NCBI GenBank assembly: GCA_910591455.2
Contig: OU342816.1
Location: forward strand, 15,008,638 to 15,072,637
Direction of reading: 5' to 3'
Source of the DNA: Pholis gunnellus
Taxonomy: Eukaryota > Chordata > Actinopteri > Perciformes > Pholidae
Length of the DNA: 64,000 bases
The position numbers and the translations under genes are program-made. The notes beneath the pieces were generated by a model. The model did not search any database and was not told the origin of the DNA. It worked only from the letters and a program-made list of their open reading frames with translations. This document shows, one piece after another, positions 25,401-34,747 of the stretch. Numbering within the stretch: position 1 is the stretch's first letter; each line of letters starts with the position of its first letter.

Positions 25401-28400
25401 CTTGACTTGCCTGCAGAGTGTCTGCATGTCTGCTTGTTAAGAAAACTAGTGCATGCTATCCTGTGACTTTCCCTGTTTGGCCCTTGGTCCTCTGTCTCAT
25501 GCCAATCTTACTCCCTGACTTGCTGCTCCAGCGACAACTAATTCACAAACCCTCGTTGTGATTCAGAACCACACGCAGTTCCATTTTTAAATCATATGGC
25601 TCTTTTTATATGCATGAGTTTCATTACCGGAGAGTCTGTTGTTCAACTGCAGGAGTAATGAGAGCTCAGAGAATATAAGCAGTACTATACCACAATGCAT
25701 TTTCCACCTATAGCCTTTGTTGTTATTACTTTAGCTTGTTTTTCTCACTCATAAATTGTTTATGTATTGCGTGTGTCTACGCCTATCCTCTGGGAGACCA
25801 TGTGTTGAGGCTGCTGTGGGGTGCTGATTTGTGGATAGAGGACTCTGAGTTCTGTTCTGAAGTTATTCTCAAACTGGAGATCAGTATTCCTTCTCACAGA
25901 AAAAAAAAGGGGAGAAAAAAAGAGAAACCCACATTGTCCCCTGTAAACGCCCGTCACACCCACACTTGCAGTAGTTGTGCACAAAAACATTTCTCCTGCA
26001 ATAAGGGATGAGCACATTTCAGGTGGTTTTAAATCAAAATAAAGTGGTTATGATAATCTGCCTAGATCTCAGCAACTGCTTATGTGTATACAATGTTATC
26101 ATAGTTGATAGAAAGAATGGCTTAAATGTCAAAATGACGACCCACATTACAATAAAACTGTATTGTCTGATAAAGTTTAATGTAACATCTGTACATTATT
26201 AGCAGTTATGGTGCACCTCCACGGCTCAGGAGTTAAAATGCTGCGAATGTCCTCGGCTTCAGTCCGGCTGGGGACCTTTGCCGCATCTTGCTCTTTGGTT
26301 TCCTATCATGTCTCTACTGTTTGTAATAAAGGAACAGAAATCTCTGTTTTCGGTTCCCTGACAAACACAAAAGCCAAGCTTATTATGCAGCTTCCACTGA
26401 AAACTGCAACAACGTCCCTGTGTGCCTTTTACCGAACACCTACCTGTTTGTAATTTCCCAGGAAACTGTGCCAGCTTCCCTCTTTTACATATCTATAGAG
26501 ATCCACAAAATCATCTGTTTCCAACCACTAAACCTCCCTCGTTTTACTGTTTCCCAGGCGACCACGATCGAGGACATGGAGGCACGGCTGGACTGTGGCC
26601 TGGTCAAAGGTCACGCCTACGCCGTGACGGACGTGCGGAAAGTGAGGCTCGGTCACGGACTGCTGGCCTTCTTCAAATCGGAAAAGCTACAAATGATCCG
26701 CATGCGGAACCCCTGGGGAGAAAAGGAGTGGAGCGGGCCCTGGAGCGACAGGTAAATCCCTACACTGCCCCTCACAGGCATGGATGAACTACTGCAGCTC
26801 ATCACATCTTATCTTGTCTCGTTTGGCCTTCATCATCTATCTGTCCCAAATTTGCGCAGTGATCTCGGTAAGTCAGACATTTCAAGAGCGACACAAACAC
26901 TGACCATGTTTGCATGAACAAAATATTCATTTTTGCTCTTATTCCAAAAATGACAATATTCCTGTTAAGCTGTTTACGTACGGGTAGTGAACATTTATGT
27001 TCCACTAATATTCACTTTAACATGCAGCCGCATTCTCCCATTAACGTAAAATTCCCCCATGACATACGCCCTATGGGTACGTCCTTTAAATAAGTTACAT
27101 TTCCCTCCACTTCCAGTCATGTTGCTCCTGTCCTGCAAGATTTGCAAAATTGTGTTTTGTTTTTTACGAACCGATGCAATGTGTGCAACACACAGAGCAG
27201 ACCGTAAAAAGGCAAAAGGCTGCGTGGCGCAAATGCTAAAAAAACACAAGTGAGGCGCGTATACCGAATGTGTTGTATACATGTCCAAAGAATGCTCCTA
27301 AAAACAGAATAATACCGACATATCCCACATATCTTAAACGTATAATGCTACATTCGGAATGATATCCAAAAATAATATGCTTTTTAGTTTAATTGTGGAA
27401 CTTAAGTGTGCATGTAAATATAGTCTATTCGTCCTTTACTACTTGACCGCGTTACGACCTTTATCACTTTAACCAATTTCACAAAGTAGGCTTCATTTTG
27501 AAAATGTCAAGGTACTCTTGTCTCCTTTGTCTCTCAAATTGGACACACTGGTCTCTGAGACATTGCCGGTGATGAATGAGCAAACAGCAAACGACCGAAC
27601 AAAGACCAAACTCATAAAAAATGCCCACAACGTAACCAAGAAAGCTGCATGATGGGAAAATGTCGTGTAGACAATGAAAAATGGAGATGCAATCAAGGTA
27701 ATGGGTCACAGAAAAAAGATGAATGACTGAATTGTTCTCTTCTGAATAAAATCAAACCGTGCAGTGCAGCTCTGATAGCATTTCCCCGGGACCCTCCCAG
27801 AACAGACATTTTGCTGACTAAACCTTAAATTCTCACGTGTTAGGTGAATCAAATGGCCATTCAGTCAGGTGGACAAGCTGTCATTTCTCCCTAGAAAAGA
27901 GTGTTTCATTCCAGTTTGACTTGCTTCATTGTGCCTGACTTCTTAGGGCAACAAGTAATGCTGAGATGCAGAGAAGTTGCTCCTTCGACATCTCTCCGTC
28001 TCTGTCTAGCCTCTCTGAAACAAACAGGGAGGTGGTAAAGCCGGATCATAATGGAGCCTGAATTATTGATAAGGCCGAAAAGAGAGAAAGATGGTATTAA
28101 AGAGACGTGAGTCATCTCTCTTCTTTCTCAATCACTCGCTCGCTCTCGTTGAATAATTTATTCATGGTTTGATAAAAAAATAAAAAAAAGGAAACCTGTT
28201 ACTGTAAATGGAGTCTGACAGACTGTCGAGACGCGGACGCTTGACAGTGAATCATAAACAGAGACATAAACACAGACCTAATGCATCCAGTAAAGAGCCT
28301 GTGTTTCCCCTGAGCAGTGAATACAGAATGGACCTTGATGTTGAGACATGATTCACACTCACCAATGCACACATTCAACTGACTCTTTAACAGAAACGTG

Positions 28401-31400
28401 CCCTTGAGGGGTAGAATCATACATCATTTATATTTCTGAACTTGATACAGTAACTGGGCATTTTCACAATCATTATGATTATTAAAAGATTCACAGGTGA
28501 ATGTCCCACTAGTCAAATATATTAATAACGGATAACACTTTATATTAAGGTCCTTGTAATAAGCGTTAGTTAATAGGTATCGAGGCTGTGTAAAGTGCCT
28601 ATAAGATGCTATTAACAACTGTTAATAATAGCATCATAAACACATTTATTGTTGGAGTATTAGACATTTATAAGCACTAATAAGAGCTTGTTAACAATTT
28701 ATGGACTGCTTAACAGCCCTAATAAAAGCCTTAAGAGTTTCTTATAATTGTTTATGATAGCATTTATTAGCTATTGTTTCTGTAAAACCATTACTCATCT
28801 ATTTGTGTTGCTTTATTAAGATTAATACATACTTATTATGCATTTATTAGCTGTTAGTTAACTGAGTTAGCTGTTTATTAGTTAAGGATGCTTTTTGCTG
28901 CTACCAGATCTATAGTGACAACAGCGCCTTATTAAGGTCTTAATAATGGCTTAGTTAAACTCAATAAATGTGTTTATAAAATGATTATAAGAAACTCATA
29001 AGGTTGTTTTTAATTAGTCTATAAACTGTTAACACGTTTCTTATAAGAGCTTATCAATGTTTTATAACAATAAATGTGTTAAAAGAGCATCTTATAAGGA
29101 CTTATAAAGGCCTTATTATCTATCTACTAACGCTTATAACAAGGACCTTAATATAAAGAGTCACAGTTTGTTTTCTCGTGAGCTTGTGGGATTGATGCTG
29201 TTCTTCTGCCTAACGTGTGTTTGCTCTCGTGTCTCACTGCAGTTCGGAGGAGTGGAACAAGGTGAGCAAGAGTGAGAGAGAGAAGCTCGGCGTCACCGTG
29301 CAGGACGACGGCGAGTTCTGGTGAGAACCATAAATCTACTAACAATTTATGTTGTTCCCTCACTTAGAACCATTTATTAAAGTGATGCAGGCATGGTTAA
29401 AACTTATTTAAACTAATGCCGTCCAAATTTGTGTTTACGCATAAATCATCCATACACCATCCACCCAAATTAATTAAGCTCTCCAACCTGCCTGAACTTT
29501 TCCCTCCTCCTCTACTAGTCCCCTGCTGTTGCTTTATAAATTATAGTATGTATTGATGCAGAGTGTGAGAGGCTGCTTTCAGGAGTTGTGAACGTTTCAA
29601 TGGTTCAGCATTGTTACTGCAGCCAATAGCATGTGGCATTGAAGCAGTAAGTTATAAACTACATTCCTTACCTCAACTGATGTGTCAATAAAAGTTATGC
29701 TGCTGTTTTTCAAAAGCCCATATCGGTCAACATTTAATCTCATTCCTTGTCAGCGCCAAAAATCCCAGTTTCCCTTTAACACGTAACCCTTTTCTTTGTT
29801 CCTGATTTCATTTCATTTCCTCTATTTTTGTACCTGTTAAAGGTCTTCTTCTTTCAAGCTTTTTTTCTCTAGTTGGTATCCACTCTCTCCGGTCTCTTCT
29901 CTCCTCTCCTTTTCCTGCCCTCCTGTAGGATGACGTTCGATGACTTCTGCCAGTACTTCACTGACCTCATCCTGTGCCGCCTCATCAACACCTCCTACCT
30001 GAGCATCCACAAAACCTGGGAGGAGGAGGTGATGAGGGGCTCCTGGGTCCACCGCCAGGACCCCCTTCGCAACCGGTCAGGAGGCTGCATCAATCACAAG
30101 GCCACTTTCCTGCAGAACCCTCAGGTTAGTGGAGGTAGTGTTTGTCTTTAGAGAGATGTGTGACCAGCGTTGGAGAGTAATATGGTGTCGCCCTCTCTTT
30201 TCCCCAGTATGTGTTCGATGTGAAGAAAGTGGAGGACGAGGTGCTGATCTGCTTACAGCAGAAGGAGAAGAGAGCCACACCCAAAGAGGGCAAAGGGGAA
30301 AACCTCGCCATAGGCTTTGATATTCACCGGGTAGAAACACACGTGCACAAATACCGAGACGCCTCCACAAACCGGAATAGTTGATAGACTAATGAATAGC
30401 TCACATGGACAATCTGCTATATTGTCCTCTCATCCTGCAGGTGGAGCTAAATCGTAAGTACCGTATGCACTCAGCCCAGCAGAAAGTAGCGGGCTCCATC
30501 TACATCAACTCGCGCTGCGTCTTCCTCAGGAAGGAGCTGAAGGAGGGCCGTTACGTCATCATTCCCACAACCTTTGACCCCGGGCAGCAGAGCGACTTCC
30601 TGCTCCGCGTCTTCACTGATGTGCCTTCAGACTGCAAGTAAATCTGATATATTCCCACTGAACACATAGTGTAACTTTTTGAACGTCCTGAATCTACTTT
30701 GAAGCTAAACTACGTCTCGATAGATTCACAAGCTGTGGGTTTGCACACTATATATGCGACTGAAGTTAAGCAACGTTGTGTTGAGTGGTGTGAGCTGCAC
30801 AATATTGGAAATAACTGACACTGTGATATATATTTTTCTGCGATTGAAAGTCAATTTTGTAAATTTTAAAGTTAAATACATCAGTCTGGTGCACTTTGAG
30901 AGCAAAATTAAGATGCTAAGTAAACAATTTGTGCTCTAGTAAACAATTAAATAGTTAACAAAAAAGATAGAACCACAAAGCATGAAAATGAGACGGCATG
31001 TTTAGAAGTGTACAAATATGCAGTTTATTATGTATGTAGTCTGTAGATAATTAATGGGAAACACTGGATTAATCATCGCAAATGAGAATCGTGGACGTTC
31101 GCTTTCGTATCGAGCGGCAAAAAAGTTGTAACATGAAGTGTTTTTTACTTAATTTGCCGACGTCACAGATGCCTGAGTCCAGTTGGCTTTGACGGTTTTA
31201 TAGCGTACACTCTTTCTTTCCCAGAGAGCTGACTCTGGACGACCCTCCTCAGACATGTTGGACGGGGATGTGTGGCTACCCTCAGCTGGTCACTCAGGTC
31301 CATGTAATGAATGCTGAAGGCCTGCAGGGACAGGACTCCAACGGAGGTAGGACCACTACTCACATCGCATTGTATTCGCATGTTGACGATCATATTCCTC

Positions 31401-33286
31401 TGTTGTAAACTCCTGTAAACACCCACAGAGCTTCACTGCCTCAATCCCAATAAGGAGAGACTTCTGAGCAAAGTACAAGGTACTACAGCACCATCTGCTG
31501 AAACTGTAGCTCCTATTATTAGCCTGTAGTATAGAGTCCTTACCCCTTTGAAGCTCTTCTAGTGTGTGCACACACATACCTGTAACGTATGTATTTATGT
31601 ATTTTTTTTTCTCAAATTAAATAACTTAAAAATGACCTAATCCTGGTACAATTGGGTGCAGTACATACGGTGTTGTCAACCATTTCATTCTGTCTCTCCG
31701 GGTCGGATCCCCCCCAGTGACTGCCACTGCGTCCACCGGATGGCTCCAAAGTTCTTATATTCTCCACATAGGAGATGGCTTTAGATTCATCTGCTGACAG
31801 AGCAGAAGTGGTGGAAGAAGTACTCAAATCCTTTACTTAAGCAAAAGTACAATGCAATCATGAAAAAAAAAAGCAACATGTCGAAATATTTCTCCTTTTT
31901 ATAGAGCAAATCATGAAGCAACCAGTCGAGAAAATTAGTTTTCTCGACCAAAGACATGTTCAAAGACATGTTCATGGTGTGCAAGAACTGTTTTGACTTT
32001 TTTTTCCCATCTTCAGCTGTAGATCCGTACGTGATCATCACCTGTGAAGGAGAGAGGGTTCGTTCACCAGTTCATAAGGACACACGGTGCCCAAACTTTG
32101 ACATCAAAGGCCTGTTCTACCGCAAGAAACCCAAGGAGGGCATCCACGTCGAGGTGAGCTGTCTCTCTCTGCAGCCATCCCACTGTGGGACCGTACACTG
32201 AAGCACATGTTCACAAGGGCTACGACCAAAATTAATTTAGCTGAACATCCATTACCAATCAATTACAGGCTCAATATCAGGCGATACGTGAAAGCCAGCG
32301 TGCATGTTAGGGAATTATTGTTGGTGATACAATGTTGCATTTCCTCAAACAGACCTGTGAAATTGCATCACTTCTATCTCGGTAAACGGAGGCAGAAATG
32401 TGCATCTGCTGCTCTGTAGACAAGGGATGCTCTGATCCAACCGCCTCAGGCGGAGCGAACGTGGGAATAAATGCTGGTTTGTTTTGTTAAGTACAGAATT
32501 AATTGGATTGCGATACCTTTCTAGTATCAGAATACCATGCTATCTTTTTTTTTTTTGTTCCAAATTAAATTGCGCCGTTCCATGTATTCCGTTAATCCCG
32601 AAGAGACAACATTTAATGTGGATTGTTGGCTTTTGGCTGATCATCGATCTACTTAAAAAGGTTGATATTTACACCGTCTGACGGATCGTTGCAACCCCAC
32701 GATGTAATCTTAAACACTTCAAAGTTCAGACTCAACTCTTCCTTTTTGTTTCCTTTTTCTCCATTTATTGTTCTGCACTTATCTATTTCTAGATTTTTTT
32801 ATACTTTGTAAATCAAAGAAAATTGTGCTATATAAGTTAATTATCTTTGAAGAGTGCTCTGTAAGTACGATTTATTGTTTTTTACTTATTGCTTTACTTA
32901 GAAACTCCTGTATACAGGCACTTGTTTATTCTTCGTCTCTGTGCTTCTTCTACCTTCTATCGAGTTTTCATTCATGTCCCTTGTGTATATTCTCCTGCAG
33001 TTTTCTCTTTCGTGACTGCTTATTGCCTTTTGTCTTTTCTGTCCTCTCTTTTCCTGCTTTTTCGCTTTCGGATCTCCTCCTTCCTCCCACGAGCGGCCAA
33101 CAGATCTACAACAAGAACATGATCGTGGACACCTTCCTGGGTCAGGTGATCCTGTTCAGCGACCCCAACGAGCGCCAGGAGCTGCACACGCTTCACCTCC
33201 GTGACAAGGGCAGCCGCCAGGACAACGACCTGCCGGGCACGCTCACTGTGCGCCTCATCACCGCGACCGCGCTCACCAACATCTGA
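8241..33286 (+). CDS. capn5: calpain-5, complete coding region in 12 exons (642 aa)
   Basis: Calpain-5 is a non-classical, calcium-dependent cysteine protease (PC1-PC2 core, C2-like domain, C-terminal C2 domain, no penta-EF-hand). Joining 8241-8405, 16166-16297, 23460-23668, 24247-24439, 26558-26751, 29243-29320, 29929-30124, 30208-30330, 30441-30637, 31225-31346, 32017-32153 and 33104-33286 gives one frame of 642 codons; the human protein is 640 aa. All introns are GT/AG and phases agree. The triad falls at family positions: Cys81 in QGQLGNCWF, His252 in VKGHAYAVT, Asn284 in RMRNPWGE. Residues about 26-343 form the protease core, 346-495 the C2-like domain, and the rest the C2 domain. ATG 8241 opens a MFTSVK start that aligns with human MFSCVK. 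omp is nested in the intron after exon 2 and myo7a follows in tandem. Fish carry duplicated capn5 genes; a or b cannot be told here. The spliced join is inferred from homology. Confidence 0.96.
10218..10440 (+). repeat. ATTAATCGATTA-type dispersed repeat, copy 1
   Basis: GCTGCAACTGAAGATTATTT, TCATTATCGATTAATCC and AAAATGTCTTGTTTTGTC are the phrases of a repeat common in fish. Confidence 0.6.
13376..13980 (-). mobile_element. decayed L1-like ORF2 C-terminus with poly(A) tail
   Basis: Read on the - strand, about 13720-13550 gives DEWIDLVYNIYVMGKMTF and, after stops, DTFA and NWTKWIVYISTFIPEFV. This resembles the last residues of fish L1 ORF2 proteins. It is followed by AATAAA (about 13390) and an A-rich end near 13376, as for a retroposed 3' end. 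An AT microsatellite interrupts the tail. The upstream limit is uncertain. Confidence 0.45.
13456..13502 (+). repeat. AT microsatellite
   Basis: TA/TTTA repeats inside the L1-like remnant. Confidence 0.85.
16166..16297 (+). CDS. capn5: capn5 coding exon 2 (residues 56-99, catalytic Cys81)
   Basis: The acceptor is TGTAG at 16161-16165 and the donor AAA|GTAAGT. The exon encodes ELCEDPHLFVDGISAHD followed by QGQLGNCWFVAACSSLA with the nucleophile Cys81. It is 44 codons, phase 0 at both ends. Confidence 0.96.
16451..16585 (+). repeat. TTAGCTTAGC-type dispersed fish repeat, copy 1
   Basis: GTTAGCCTAGCTTAGCATTA, CTGGCTCTCTCCAAAGTGAA and CCAGCACTTCTATAACTCAC match other copies in the window. Confidence 0.6.
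17853..18110 (+). repeat. dispersed teleost repeat (SINE-like)
   Basis: The phrases GTCAATTTTATTCATACAGC, CAATATCACAAATTTGCCT, CCTTCTGTCCTTCGACCCTC and GGAAGAGCAACAGAGGA match a repeat I recognise as very common in teleost genomes. It is the clearest taxonomic clue in the noncoding DNA. Family name uncertain. Confidence 0.7.
18469..18835 (-). repeat. TTAGCTTAGC-type dispersed fish repeat, copy 2 (longest)
   Basis: The reverse complement carries GACATTTTGGGAGATAATC, GTTAGATGAGAAGATTG, CAGTTAGCTTAGCACAAA, GGGGGAAACAGCTAGCCTGA and CCACCTACCAGCAACTCTA in order. Confidence 0.7.
20110..20124 (-). terminator. tandem AATAAA poly(A) signals for omp
   Basis: TTTATT on the + strand at 20110-20115 and 20119-20124 reads as two AATAAA hexamers on the - strand, about 290-305 nt past the omp stop. 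This would make a short 3'UTR. Position and strand fit; cleavage is not shown. Confidence 0.5.
20415..20897 (-). CDS. omp: olfactory marker protein, single exon, nested in capn5
   Basis: OMP is a small cytoplasmic protein abundant in mature olfactory sensory neurons, linked to cAMP buffering and fast odour responses; fish homologues are also reported in retina. The 160-residue frame matches the family along its length: VMRLRVQSLQQRGQKRPDGE, LLQPNEAVYRLDFTKQ, SQLWTPDLTNLMTRQLLEP, FWR, EFGERIAELAKIRKTMYFLF. The human protein is 163 aa. I chose the ATG at 20897 (MSTELELPFRP) because it gives family length; the frame is open upstream to an ATG at 20945, which would add 16 unrelated residues. It has no introns, as in other vertebrates, and lies antisense to capn5 in the 7.2-kb intron between coding exons 2 and 3. 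It is GC-rich against an AT-rich intron. Two AATAAA signals follow at 20110-20124. Confidence 0.95.
   Translation of the reverse strand: MSTELELPFRPDTDLTEVMRLRVQSLQQRGQKRPDGERLLQPNEAVYRLDFTKQSLGFLRWTVRLAGTGRLTITAISQLWTPDLTNLMTRQLLEPVGVFWRAPGDASDAPTQCYDADAHEFGERIAELAKIRKTMYFLFAFADGCSPQTVDCSVTFTVDC
20898..23459. other. omp upstream region within the capn5 intron
   Basis: This is the putative omp promoter side (- strand) and the rest of the capn5 intron. I saw no clear TATA box and no clean EBF/Olf-1 site. A dispersed repeat with TTACACACTGTTCCTTTAA is at 22205-22360 and a CA array at 23187-23222. Confidence 0.6.
22205..22360. repeat. probable dispersed fish repeat upstream of omp
   Basis: It ends in AATGTTACACACTGTTCCTT TAA-type sequence that I recognise from fish interspersed repeats. 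Boundaries approximate. Confidence 0.4.
23460..23668 (+). CDS. capn5: capn5 coding exon 3 (residues 100-169)
   Basis: It encodes VIPEWKEQEWD through GEWVDVVIDDRLPT to VEKAYAK. The donor was fixed by frame: AA|GTTAGT at 23669 joins the G of exon 4 to complete Lys169. The nearer-looking GTATCA at 23673 would shift the frame. Confidence 0.94.
24015..24212 (+). repeat. ATTAATCGATTA-type dispersed repeat, copy 2
   Basis: AATGTCTTGTTTTGTC, TTTCAGTTTACTGTGATA and the terminal CAATCGATTAATCGGCT match the 3' half of the same family. It ends about 35 bp before capn5 exon 4. Confidence 0.55.
24247..24439 (+). CDS. capn5: capn5 coding exon 4 (residues 169-233)
   Basis: It encodes VYGCYEALDGGNTADALVDF then TGGVSEP, typical of calpain PC2. 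The acceptor is GTCAG at 24242-24246 and the donor AGG|GTGAGC, phase 0. Confidence 0.95.
24440..26557. other. capn5 intron after coding exon 4
   Basis: 2.1 kb of noncoding AT-rich sequence; no conserved exon or recognised repeat. Confidence 0.7.
26558..26751 (+). CDS. capn5: capn5 coding exon 5 (residues 234-298, His252 and Asn284)
   Basis: It encodes ATTIEDMEARLDCGLVKGHA with catalytic His252, and MRNPWGEKEW with Asn284. Arg243 and Leu244, the positions changed in human CAPN5 vitreoretinopathy (R243L, L244P), are both wild type. The donor AG|GTAAAT splits Ser298. Confidence 0.96.
26752..29242. other. capn5 intron after coding exon 5
   Basis: 2.5 kb noncoding. The distal part is a 627-bp fold-back element (28535-29161). 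The rest has nothing recognised. Confidence 0.75.
28535..29161. mobile_element. 627-bp palindromic fold-back element (MITE-like)
   Basis: The left end ACACTTTATATTAAGG..TCCTTGTAATAAGCGTTAG is repeated inverted at the right end, with about two mismatches over 35 bp. The symmetry continues inward: AAGATGCT, AACACATTTATTGTT, GTTAACA and GTTTCTTATAA all recur in inverted order. There is no coding capacity. Such structure suits a non-autonomous DNA transposon; no clear target duplication was seen and the family is not named. Confidence 0.75.
29243..29320 (+). CDS. capn5: capn5 coding exon 6 (residues 298-324)
   Basis: A 78-nt exon encoding SEEWNKVSKSEREKLGVTVQ then DDGEFW. The acceptor is CTGCAG to 29242. 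The donor TG|GTGAGA splits Trp324. It lies about 80 bp downstream of the fold-back repeat in the preceding intron. Confidence 0.95.
29321..29928. other. capn5 intron after coding exon 6
   Basis: 0.6 kb noncoding with a CT-rich 3' end before the acceptor; nothing else seen. Confidence 0.7.
29929..30124 (+). CDS. capn5: capn5 coding exon 7 (residues 324-389)
   Basis: It encodes MTFDDFCQYFTDLI, then SYLSIHKTWEEE and GGCINHKATFLQNPQ: the end of the protease core and entry to the C2-like domain. The acceptor is CTGTAG and the donor CAG|GTTAGT, phase 0. Confidence 0.95.
30208..30330 (+). CDS. capn5: capn5 coding exon 8 (residues 390-430)
   Basis: It encodes YVFDVKKVEDEVLICLQQKE and then GKGENLAIGFDIHR. 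41 codons, phase 0 at both ends. The donor is CGG|GTAGAA. Confidence 0.95.
30441..30637 (+). CDS. capn5: capn5 coding exon 9 (residues 431-496)
   Basis: It encodes VELNRKYRMHSAQQK, then SIYINSR.VFLR and GRYVIIPTTFDPG, and FLLRVFTDVPSDC of the C2-like domain. The donor AA|GTAAAT at 30638 splits Lys496; reading on would stop at TAA. Confidence 0.95.
30638..31224. other. capn5 intron after coding exon 9
   Basis: AT-rich noncoding sequence; nothing recognised. Confidence 0.7.
31225..31346 (+). CDS. capn5: capn5 coding exon 10 (residues 496-537)
   Basis: It encodes ELTLDDPPQTCWTGMCGYPQ, then LVTQVHVMNAEGL, the start of the C2 domain. The acceptor is TTCCCAG to 31224; the donor is G|GTAGGA, phase 1. 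Confidence 0.94.
31347..32016. other. capn5 intron after coding exon 10
   Basis: Noncoding; includes a short copy of the AGTAAAAGTA-type dispersed repeat (31800-31852). Confidence 0.7.
31800..31852 (+). repeat. AGTAAAAGTA-type dispersed repeat, short copy in capn5
   Basis: GTGGTGGAAGAAGTACTCAA and TTACTTAAGCAAAAGTACAA match the family start. Confidence 0.55.
32017..32153 (+). CDS. capn5: capn5 coding exon 11 (residues 537-582)
   Basis: It encodes VDPYVIITCEGERVRSPVHK and KGLFYRKKPKEGIHVE, the central strands of the C2 domain. The acceptor is CTTCAG and the donor GAG|GTGAGC, phase 0. Confidence 0.95.
32154..33103. other. capn5 intron after coding exon 11
   Basis: 0.95 kb, very T-rich, especially in the last 400 bp before the acceptor. 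The 172-residue open frame over 32768-33286 is this T-rich intron fused to the last exon. Confidence 0.7.
33104..33286 (+). CDS. capn5: capn5 coding exon 12 (residues 583-642 and stop)
   Basis: It encodes IYNKNMIVDTFLGQVILFSD, then LHTLHLRDKGSRQ and the C-terminal LTNI, with TGA at 33284-33286. The human equivalent begins VWNHRVLKDEFLGQV, so the first residues diverge while the rest aligns. Confidence 0.95.
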   Translation: MYNKNMIVDTFLGQVILFSDPNERQELHTLHLRDKGSRQDNDLPGTLTVRLITATALTNI

Positions 33287-34470
33287 TGCGATCGTTTTAT
33301 ACAAGTATGATGATCAACACTCAAGGTGGCGTTCAATCGTGCCCGTCGCTCATATCCGCCGTTGATCCTCCAACCGTGGCGGGAGCTCACTGTGTCTTTT
33401 TTTTCTGCCGCTTGCGCTCTCTTCGTGTCTCTTATTGTTTCCCCTATTTTCTTTCGCTTCAGCATTTAAATTCAGTTTTCTTGAGAGGGTTTTTGAAAGC
33501 CTACAACCATATGAAATATGTTCTCAAAGGAAGTTTTATTGCAGGTTTTGTAGCCTGAATCTCCATCAACACCTGAGCTACAATTTAATTTGTCTTTTAA
33601 GAACCTTCTAATATAAATCACTTCGTCGGTCTGACCCGAATCTACAAACATCTTATTTTCTTCCTGCATATTGTTAAATTCAAACACATACACACACTCG
33701 TACATGCACACACAGTACACATGCAGACATGTCTGCACTCTCCATGCATGTGCCAATGTTTCCAAGGGCTATGCATTGCCTTAAGGTCGAGTCTGCCTCT
33801 CCACCTTGAGGAGGGATAACGTTAAATACTCTTCTCCATCGGCTGTCCTCAGTGTTAGCACAGCCTCCATTCCTCTCCTCGCTTGTTTCTCGTAGTTTTA
33901 ATTTCTATTTCCGGTATATTAACATAACGTATACTCTTTTATATCCGTGGATAATTGTCCCACCCAGTCGTCCCACCCAGACACCTCAAGTCTTCACCAG
34001 TTTGCCGGAGCTTTGGAGAGCATGCAGCAGTGTCTGTCACTTTGTATTGTGGACTTTACAAAGGAAAGCCAACAGCAGCTACTCTCTCCCTCTTTACTGA
34101 GAGCTTTTCTGTGTTGTTCTGTGAGCGCGCTCATGTGTGAAATCTTGCCTCCCGTCTTCCATCTTTAAAAAACATCTCAAACTCCCCGAGACACTTTCTG
34201 CCGGTTGCTATGGACGATCTCAAAACTGCATGGCTTAAAAAAAAAACAAAAAAAAAACTAGACTCTTTGCCTGTGCTCTCTGGTCTCTCTGGTCGTAGCT
34301 TAGCAGCCGGTGTGTTTGATAGTGCCACCCTTCCCTCTTTCATCCTCCCCCCTCCCCTCATGTGTACATCTTCTCAATCCAGCGGAGTGCTAAGATTCAC
34401 CCTGACATAATCAAGTGCTTTATGGGACCAAAGATGAGCCTCCGCTCTCTTAGTCCCTTTCGGACCGCCC

Positions 34471-34510
34471 TGGCCTGGCCTGGCCTGGCCTGGCCTGGCC
34501 TGGCCTGGCC
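34471..34510 (+). repeat. (TGGCC)8 pentanucleotide array
   Basis: Eight perfect TGGCC units, downstream of capn5. Confidence 0.95.
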
Positions 34511-34671
34511 CAAGCCTAGCTACAAACCACCACCCCCTGTGCCACATCATCTCTTAACGGCAACACCACTGCCTGACGCTTCCTCTGACTTGAGTCGTTT
34601 GGCCCGGGCCAAAGACTCATGCCACGTGACCCCAAGAGACAGCAGCCGTGCTCCTGCTGTTGGCACAGAAC

Positions 34672-34673
<2 letters not shown>

Positions 34674-34746
<73 letters not shown>
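34674..34746 (+). repeat. (GT)n microsatellite downstream of capn5
   Basis: 73 nt of pure GT, about 160 bp after the TGGCC array. Confidence 0.95.

Positions 34747-34747
<1 letters not shown>

Noticed and set aside
32768..33286. 172-codon frame as a separate gene
   Set aside because: It is T-rich intron sequence read into the last capn5 exon.
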